A stretch of 19,613 nt of DNA from Nitrososphaerota archaeon. Its GTDB lineage: Archaea > Thermoproteota > Nitrososphaeria > Nitrososphaerales > JACPRH01. This document shows, in pieces, positions 14,921-19,613 of the stretch; the stretch's first letter is position 1, and every line of letters starts with the position of its first letter. The DNA is taken from positions 1 to 19,613 of the forward strand of contig JARPAQ010000038.1 in assembly GCA_029460375.1 (NCBI GenBank). The letters run 5' to 3'. The notes beneath the pieces were generated by a model. That model had not been told where the DNA came from. It saw nothing but the letters and a program-made list of their open reading frames with translations, and ran no database searches. The position numbers were made by a program, and so were the translations under genes.

Positions 14921-14979
14921 AAGTTTTCATCAAAGGCTTTTCCGAATTGAAGTCTACTATGTGTATATACCTGTAGAAC

Positions 14980-16152
14980 TCATCTTCCGGATCGTTTGAG
15001 GAGGGGTCTAAGGCTGTCCAGCAGATCACCAGCAACTATGCTCGCTATCTGAAATATGTTCTTCAATCCGAGGGCTTTCAGGAAGGCTACCGAGTGGTGG
15101 TCAAAATCACTCTCTACAGATATCTTTCCAAGGATATCCGAAGATGCTACCGCCTTGAACATCCTGTCTATCTTATCATTGTCAAGCCTATCAAGAATTT
15201 TTCTGATACGGAGCAACAGCCCGAACTCACGGCCGAATAGGTTTCTCCAAGCCTGCTCATAACCCTCTACTTTAGACGGATCTCCTGAAGAGAGGCTTTC
15301 TGCGATGTATCTGCCGGCAAGAACTCCTCCCACTCCACCGCTATATATTCCTCCGCCTGTAGTGGGCTTAGCCTGACCTGCAGCATCACCCACTGAAACG
15401 ACACGCCCCGAAACGAATCTCTCTATAGGGCCTCCTACAACTATCTGCGCCGCTGTCTTCTTGACAGCCACACCCCCTTTAGCCTTGACAAACTCGTCCA
15501 GAACCTTGAACTGGTTAACACCCAGCCCAGCCACCCCTACCTTCGCAGTATCGCTGTGGATAGGTATAACCCAAGTGAAGTAGCCGGGTGCCTTCTTCTG
15601 GTCAAAGTATATCTCCACGGTGTCTCTGTCAAACCAGTCTCCGTATACCTCGAACTTCGCTGCTTGAAGGGTGCTCTTCTCCCCGCGGGGTAACGCTGAA
15701 TATCCAGCTGCATTCACCATCCACCTTGCAGTCTGGGCGGATGCTTCAGTTTCAACCTTAACACTTCCGTTCTCCTCCACATGCTTGGCTACTCTTTGTC
15801 CAACTTCGATGTCTGCACCAGCTCCACTCGCCATCTTGGCTAGCTCACGGTCAAACCGGCTTCTATCCAGAACCAACACCTTCTGCCTTTCCGCATTTAT
15901 CTCCGCTGTCAGCCCGCCAGGTGAGTGTAGGACGGCTCGTTTTATCCTGTTCTGAACTATGCTGCTTGTCGGCGCCACTCCGATAGCCTCAAGACATTTC
16001 AGACTTACTAGTCCATCGCACCTTTCGGGCAGACCTATCTCCAAGTCGTCCTCGAAGACCTTGACGTTGAAACCTGCTTCCGCTATCTCTCGGGCTGCCA
16101 GTAACCCTGAGACGCTTCCACCTACAATAATAGCGTCGAAGTCTGTCTTCAA
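14980..16152 (-). CDS. Geranylgeranyl-reductase-family FAD-dependent oxidoreductase
   Basis: It probably saturates isoprenoid double bonds, as in the archaeal membrane lipid or quinone pathway. The 390-aa protein has an FAD Rossmann motif DAIIVGGSVSG (6-16), the family Cys in ERCDGLVS (43-50), the substrate-side motif GYFTWVIPI (190-198; family pattern YxWxFP) and the second FAD motif VGDAAGQAKPTTGGGIYSG (254-272). The C-terminal helical region is about 300-390. The start is TTG 16152, with GAGGAG 8 nt upstream. A TATA-like box at 16191-16200 appears shared with divergent pth2. Paralogues with different substrates are common in archaea, so the exact substrate is uncertain. Confidence 0.87.
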   Translation of the reverse strand: MKTDFDAIIVGGSVSGLLAAREIAEAGFNVKVFEDDLEIGLPERCDGLVSLKCLEAIGVAPTSSIVQNRIKRAVLHSPGGLTAEINAERQKVLVLDRSRFDRELAKMASGAGADIEVGQRVAKHVEENGSVKVETEASAQTARWMVNAAGYSALPRGEKSTLQAAKFEVYGDWFDRDTVEIYFDQKKAPGYFTWVIPIHSDTAKVGVAGLGVNQFKVLDEFVKAKGGVAVKKTAAQIVVGGPIERFVSGRVVSVGDAAGQAKPTTGGGIYSGGVGGVLAGRYIAESLSSGDPSKVEGYEQAWRNLFGREFGLLLRIRKILDRLDNDKIDRMFKAVASSDILGKISVESDFDHHSVAFLKALGLKNIFQIASIVAGDLLDSLRPLLKRSGR

Positions 16153-16190
16153 AGCCGGGTCTCCTCTTGTGGCAAAGCTTATTCATAGAG

Positions 16191-16200
16191 TTATTTTAAG
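16191..16200. promoter_or_regulatory. TATA-like box shared by divergent genes (GGR family and pth2)
   Basis: Plus TTATTTTAAG, minus CTTAAAATAA. On plus it predicts initiation near 16221, at the TTG of pth2 (leaderless). On minus it predicts initiation near 16170, 18 nt before TTG 16152. The whole gap is 65 bp and holds no other obvious box. Confidence 0.45.
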
Positions 16201-16217
16201 GATATTCGGCTTTAGCA

Positions 16218-16571
16218 TTGGAGTTCAAGCAGGTTATAGTTGTACGGTCGGATCTGAAGATGGGAAAGGGGAAGCTGGCTGCTCAGGTAGCGCATGCAGC
16301 GGTTTCAGCTGCTGAAAGGGTGAAGAAGACACGGAAAGCATGGTTTAAAGAATGGTTTTCAGAAGGGCAGGCTAAGGTTGTTGTCAAGGTTGATACTCTG
16401 GATGATGTCTTCGACATAAAGATCGAGGCTGAAAGCGAGGGACTGCCTACATACTTGATTGAAGATAGAGGGTTGACGCAGCTTCCCCCGGGAACAGTCA
16501 CCTGTTTAGGTATAGGGCCGGGGCCGGCGTCGAAGATAGACAAGGTTACGGGTGACCTAAAGCTTCTGTGA
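16218..16571 (+). CDS. pth2: Peptidyl-tRNA hydrolase, archaeal/eukaryotic type (Pth2)
   Basis: It recycles peptidyl-tRNA by cleaving the ester bond. The 117-aa protein has the complete Pth2 signature: [19 protein letters not shown], then VAHAAVSA (25-32), and near the C-terminus [20 protein letters not shown] then [12 protein letters not shown]. The family usually has DAGxTQ where this reads DRGLTQ. The start is TTG 16218, 35 bp or less from a TATA-like box; no Shine-Dalgarno is evident, in line with a leaderless transcript. It is followed 52 bp later by the interrupted flavoprotein gene on the same strand. Confidence 0.93.
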   Translation: MEFKQVIVVRSDLKMGKGKLAAQVAHAAVSAAERVKKTRKAWFKEWFSEGQAKVVVKVDTLDDVFDIKIEAESEGLPTYLIEDRGLTQLPPGTVTCLGIGPGPASKIDKVTGDLKLL

Positions 16572-16623
16572 CTGGATAAGAGATTTATGGTCAGCATCCC
16601 TTTCGAAAGGCTGGTGGGTTGAG

Positions 16624-18018
16624 TTGGCTTCCGGAGAAGTATTGAAGGCAGACTTGACGGTCATTGGAGGCGGGCCGGGTGGATATACTGCGGCGATAAA
16701 AGGCACTCAGCTCGGCGGAGATGTGATCCTTGTTGAAGAGGAGAAGTTGGGCGGTGTGTGTGTTAATGTGGGTTGTATTCCCAGTAAGGTGCTCCTGCAT
16801 TCGACAGCGGTTCTGAGTCAGGTGCGTGGCGCTGATGTGTTCGGCGTCAAGGTGAGAGAAGCCAGCTTGGACCTGAACGGCCTTATGGCTCGAAAGAAGG
16901 CTGTAATCAACGGTATGGTTGAAGAAATAGAGGCCTTGCTGAAGAAGCATGGAGTCCGTGTGGTCTCGGGTCGTGGAAGACTCACTTCACCTAGGACAGT
17001 GGAGGTGGAGGGGCAAGAGAAAAGGTTCAAGATTGAATCCCGGGCTGTAATCATAGCTACGGGCTCCAGACCTGCGGTTCCATCGATTCCAGGAGTAGAG
17101 TATGCTGTGACTACCGCGTATCTTCCTGAGATCACAGAAGTCCCCGGTAGAGTGGTGTTTATCGGAGGAGGGCCTGAGGGGGTTGAGTTCGGCACTGTAC
17201 TTAGAGATATGGGCGCAGAGGTTACGGTGGTCGAAGTGTTGGATACTCTGCTGCCTCTTGAAGACCAAGATATAGGTGTGCTTCTTGAAGAGATTCTCAG
17301 TGCAAGCGGTGTTGAAGTCAAAGTGAAGACAACTGTTCAAAGTATATCTGAAAGTGGCGGGGTGAAGACAGTTTCCATTCAAGGTGCTGCTGGTGAAGAG
17401 AGGCTGAAGGCTGATTTGGTGGTCGTGGCGATGGGGCGTAGACCCAACTCTGAAAATATTGGTCTGGACGCCCTCTCTGTAGCGGCTGAAGACGGATGGA
17501 TAGTTGTGGATGAACATATGGCTACAAACGTTAAGAGTGTCTACGCCGTCGGAGATGTAGGTGGAGGCGGGTTGGCGCATGTGGCGTCAGCCCAAGGTGC
17601 AGTGGCTGCTGAGAACGCGTTGGGTTCCGAATCTATCTACGATGGGAGAGTGGTTCCTCGATGCATCTACACTCGACCACAAGTTGCGGCTGTCGGTCTG
17701 ACTTAGAAGGCCGCTAGAGCAGAAGGCTTCAACCTGAAGATAGGGCGTTCAGATATGAATAAGAATGCTAGGGCATCTGTAGTCGGTGAAACTATAGGTT
17801 TCGTCAAGATACTCGCCGACGCTTCTAACGGACGAATTTTAGGTGTCCACATTATAGGTGAAAATGCTTCGGAAATAATTTCAGAAGCCTCTCTCGCGAT
17901 GCGTCTAGACGCCACAGTCGGTGATATCGCCAGCACAGTTCACCCGTACCCGACTGTCTCTGATGCCTTGAGGGAAGCTGCTCGAGACGCTGAAGATTCC
18001 TTCATTTACAGTACCTAG
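16624..18018 (+). pseudogene. Dihydrolipoamide-dehydrogenase-like flavoprotein disulfide reductase with one in-frame TAG
   Basis: One reading frame from TTG 16624 to TAG 18016-18018 (464 codons, the normal family length) is interrupted only by TAG at 17704-17706 (codon 361). Before it lie FAD motif GGGPGG (15-20), redox pair GGVC46-VNVG-C51-IPSK, NAD(P) motif GGGPEG (181-186) and second FAD motif VGDVGGGGLAH (309-319). After it, the dimerisation domain is intact and conserved: GETIGFVKILADASNGRILG, VHIIGENASEII, then HPYPTVSDALREAA. Relatives read VGLTE or similar at the stop, so a GAG-to-TAG change would suffice. The 360-aa product would lack the interface domain. The usual catalytic His (HPHPTxSE) is Tyr here, as in mercuric-reductase-like members. 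This is either a recent pseudogene, a sequencing error or a recoded codon. A weak TATA-like sequence lies near 16582-16590, and GGTGGG precedes the TTG. Confidence 0.85.
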
Positions 18019-18020
18019 CT

Positions 18021-18938
18021 TTATACCTTCATTTCTAGGTATTTTATAGCGTCTATCGCTGCTTTACACCCGGATCCAGCTGCGGTGATGGCTTGACGGT
18101 ATCGGGTGTCATGAACATCTCCTGCTGCGAATACTCCTTCTACACTGGTCTCACTTTCGTTTCGAAGAATTATGTACCCTTTTTTATCAAGGTCTATCTG
18201 CCCTTTGAATAGCTCCGTATTCGGGTGGAACCCTATGGCTATGAATACACCTTCACACTCAACCTTCTGCTCTTCACCCGTCTTCACATTCTTCAAAAGC
18301 ACACCTTCAACGCGATCCTTGCCCAGAACCTCTTCCACTCCATGGCTCCAGATGAACCTTATCTTCTTATTCTCAAAAGCTCTATCCTGCATAATCTGAC
18401 TAGCCCTCAACTTATCCCGCCGGTGAACAACCGCCACCTTGTTAACAAGGTTCGAAAGAAACAGCGCTTCATCCATCGCCGTATCACCCCCACCCACAAC
18501 CACCACATCCTTACCGCGAAAGAAAGCCCCATCACAGGTAGCACAGGACGAAACACCCCTACCCGTAAGCCGCCTCTCAGACTCCAAACCCAACCACCTC
18601 GCAGAAGCACCCGTAGCAATTATCACAGCCTCAGCCTCATAAGTCTCCCTTATCGTAGAGACTTTAAACAGCCTCGAAGAAAAATCAACTGAAGAAGCAG
18701 AGACATTTACAAGCCTAGCGCCAAACCGAGCAGCCTGCCTCTGCCAAATATCCGAGAGATCAGCCCCAATAACCCCATCAGGAAACCCGGGAAAATTCTC
18801 AACATCAGAAGCCAAAAGTATCTGCCCCCCAATATTCGTACCAGTAAGAACCAGAGGTCTAAGCCCCGCCCGACCAGCATACAGCGCAGCAGTAAGACCA
18901 GCAGGACCAGCACCTATTATAATAAGCTGCTCAACCAT
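18021..18938 (-). CDS. trxB: Thioredoxin reductase (NADPH)
   Basis: It transfers electrons from NADPH through FAD to thioredoxin. The 305-aa protein has the FAD motif IIIGAGPAGLTAALYAGRAG (6-25), redox-active C132-AT-C135-D, NADP Rossmann motif VVGGGDTA (147-154), the HRRDKLRAS phosphate-binding stretch (172-180) that indicates NADPH, and the C-terminal FAD motif FAAGDVHDTRYRQAITAAG. The start is ATG 18938, directly before the FAD strand; a TATA-like TATATTT lies at 18982-18988. It is convergent with the interrupted flavoprotein gene with a 2-bp gap. Silent positions are strongly G/T in the first two thirds and A/C-rich in the last third (switch near 18250). It could serve the ArsC-type reductase through thioredoxin. 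Confidence 0.95.
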   Translation of the reverse strand: MVEQLIIIGAGPAGLTAALYAGRAGLRPLVLTGTNIGGQILLASDVENFPGFPDGVIGADLSDIWQRQAARFGARLVNVSASSVDFSSRLFKVSTIRETYEAEAVIIATGASARWLGLESERRLTGRGVSSCATCDGAFFRGKDVVVVGGGDTAMDEALFLSNLVNKVAVVHRRDKLRASQIMQDRAFENKKIRFIWSHGVEEVLGKDRVEGVLLKNVKTGEEQKVECEGVFIAIGFHPNTELFKGQIDLDKKGYIILRNESETSVEGVFAAGDVHDTRYRQAITAAGSGCKAAIDAIKYLEMKV

Positions 18939-18981
18939 ACCAGAACATACGAGGTAAGAAAGGCTAATAACACTTTCCTAG

Positions 18982-18988
18982 AAATATA
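18982..18988 (-). promoter_or_regulatory. TATA-like box for trxB
   Basis: The minus strand reads TATATTT. Initiation near 18959 would leave a leader of about 21 nt before ATG 18938. Confidence 0.4.
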
Positions 18989-19023
18989 CCACCTTCACCC
19001 TTTTTCACTCACATAAGGCAAAG

Positions 19024-19031
19024 CTTATATC
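19024..19031 (+). promoter_or_regulatory. Probable rRNA operon promoter (TATA-like box)
   Basis: CTTATATC is preceded by AAAG, which resembles a BRE-like purine stretch. Initiation about 26 nt downstream falls near 19050-19054, exactly where the structured leader element begins. This leaves a pre-16S leader of about 155 nt. Confidence 0.5.
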
Positions 19032-19051
19032 TCTGAAAATGGATCAGGTCA

Positions 19052-19130
19052 TTGCGCATCGCTTGGCGGCGTCCATGTAGAGCGAATGGGCCAAGCCCAT
19101 GCCGTGAAACATAGACCTCCAGATGCGCAG
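19052..19130 (+). ncRNA. Structured 5' leader of the pre-rRNA, possible pseudoknot
   Basis: An 8-bp stem, TGCGCATC (19053-19060) with GATGCGCA (19122-19129), encloses the element and can extend by a G-U pair. Inside, CGGC (19067-19070) pairs with GCCG (19101-19104). Next to it, hairpin ATGGG (19086-19090)/CCCAT (19096-19100) has loop CCAAG, which is fully complementary to upstream CTTGG (19062-19066). It is not a tRNA: there is no T-loop or anticodon arm. I do not recognise it as a known RNA family. It may be a processing or assembly element of the 16S precursor, or a small RNA released from it. Confidence 0.45.
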
Positions 19131-19204
19131 ACAAAGATGGAGATTCAACAAAGTTGGATCTAACATTGGCCGATTAACCCCCAAAAAAGTCCAACCGTAC
19201 TTCG

Positions 19205-19613
<409 letters not shown>

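Noticed and set aside
17704..17706. TAG as a pyrrolysine codon
   Set aside because: Several neighbouring genes end in TAG, the site normally holds Glu or similar rather than a catalytic Lys-type residue, and this enzyme family is not a known pyrrolysine protein. It is kept only as one option to test by looking for pyl genes.
18225..18692. Long plus-strand open frame (155 codons) opposite trxB
   Set aside because: It is a by-product of the G-poor plus strand in that part of trxB, which removes stop codons. Its translation has low complexity and trxB is unmistakable.
19053..19130. tRNA-like or box C/D RNA in the rRNA leader
   Set aside because: The length suggested a tRNA, but there is no T-loop, no anticodon arm and no box C/box D pair. 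Only the stems described could be supported.

Overview
The window is archaeal. It carries eukaryote-type ribosomal proteins (S3Ae/eS1 and L15e/eL15), FEN-1, a two-ring Cdc48/VAT ATPase, aEF1B, Pth2, TruD and a geranylgeranyl-reductase-family flavoprotein, and it ends in a 16S rRNA gene with archaeal signature sequences. Promoters look archaeal: TATA-like boxes lie about 25-30 nt upstream of start codons, several genes look leaderless, and TTG starts are frequent. A TACK-superphylum archaeon fits best, but I cannot name a lineage by eye. Genes are densely packed with almost no spare DNA. I saw no mobile elements, CRISPR arrays or tRNA genes.

Layout. 1-235: C-terminal end of rps3ae. 232-3027 (minus): NAD biosynthesis run nadC-nadX-nadA. 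Diverging from it at 3131 is an NAD kinase fused to a winged-helix domain. Aspartate dehydrogenase (NadX) supplies iminoaspartate in place of NadB, NadA makes quinolinate, NadC makes nicotinate mononucleotide, and the kinase makes NADP. 4196-4789: membrane-anchored surface protein of unknown function. 4798-6003 (minus): Obg-family GTPase with a TGS domain. 6096-8758 (plus): ArsC-type arsenate reductase, HAD hydrolase, D-2-hydroxyacid dehydrogenase (SerA-like) and L15e. 8755-11105 (minus): truD and fen1, overlapping. 11190-11648 (plus): zinc-ribbon protein of unknown function.

11651-14401 (minus): Cdc48/VAT, aEF1B and a four-CxxC zinc-ribbon microprotein. aEF1B appears to start at a CTG codon behind a strong Shine-Dalgarno sequence. 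14449-16152 (minus): SRPBCC protein and geranylgeranyl-reductase-family flavoprotein. 16218-18018 (plus): Pth2, then a dihydrolipoamide-dehydrogenase-like flavoprotein interrupted by one in-frame TAG. 18021-18938 (minus): thioredoxin reductase, whose silent-site composition flips inside the gene. 19024-19613: rRNA promoter, structured pre-rRNA leader and the first ~400 nt of 16S rRNA.

Most of the window is housekeeping. The points most worth checking are the amber codon in the flavoprotein gene (with a Tyr in place of its catalytic His), the CTG start of aEF1B, the NAD kinase-winged-helix fusion with its altered GGDG motif, and the pseudoknot-like element at the start of the rRNA transcript. 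I found no convincing wholly new multi-gene system.
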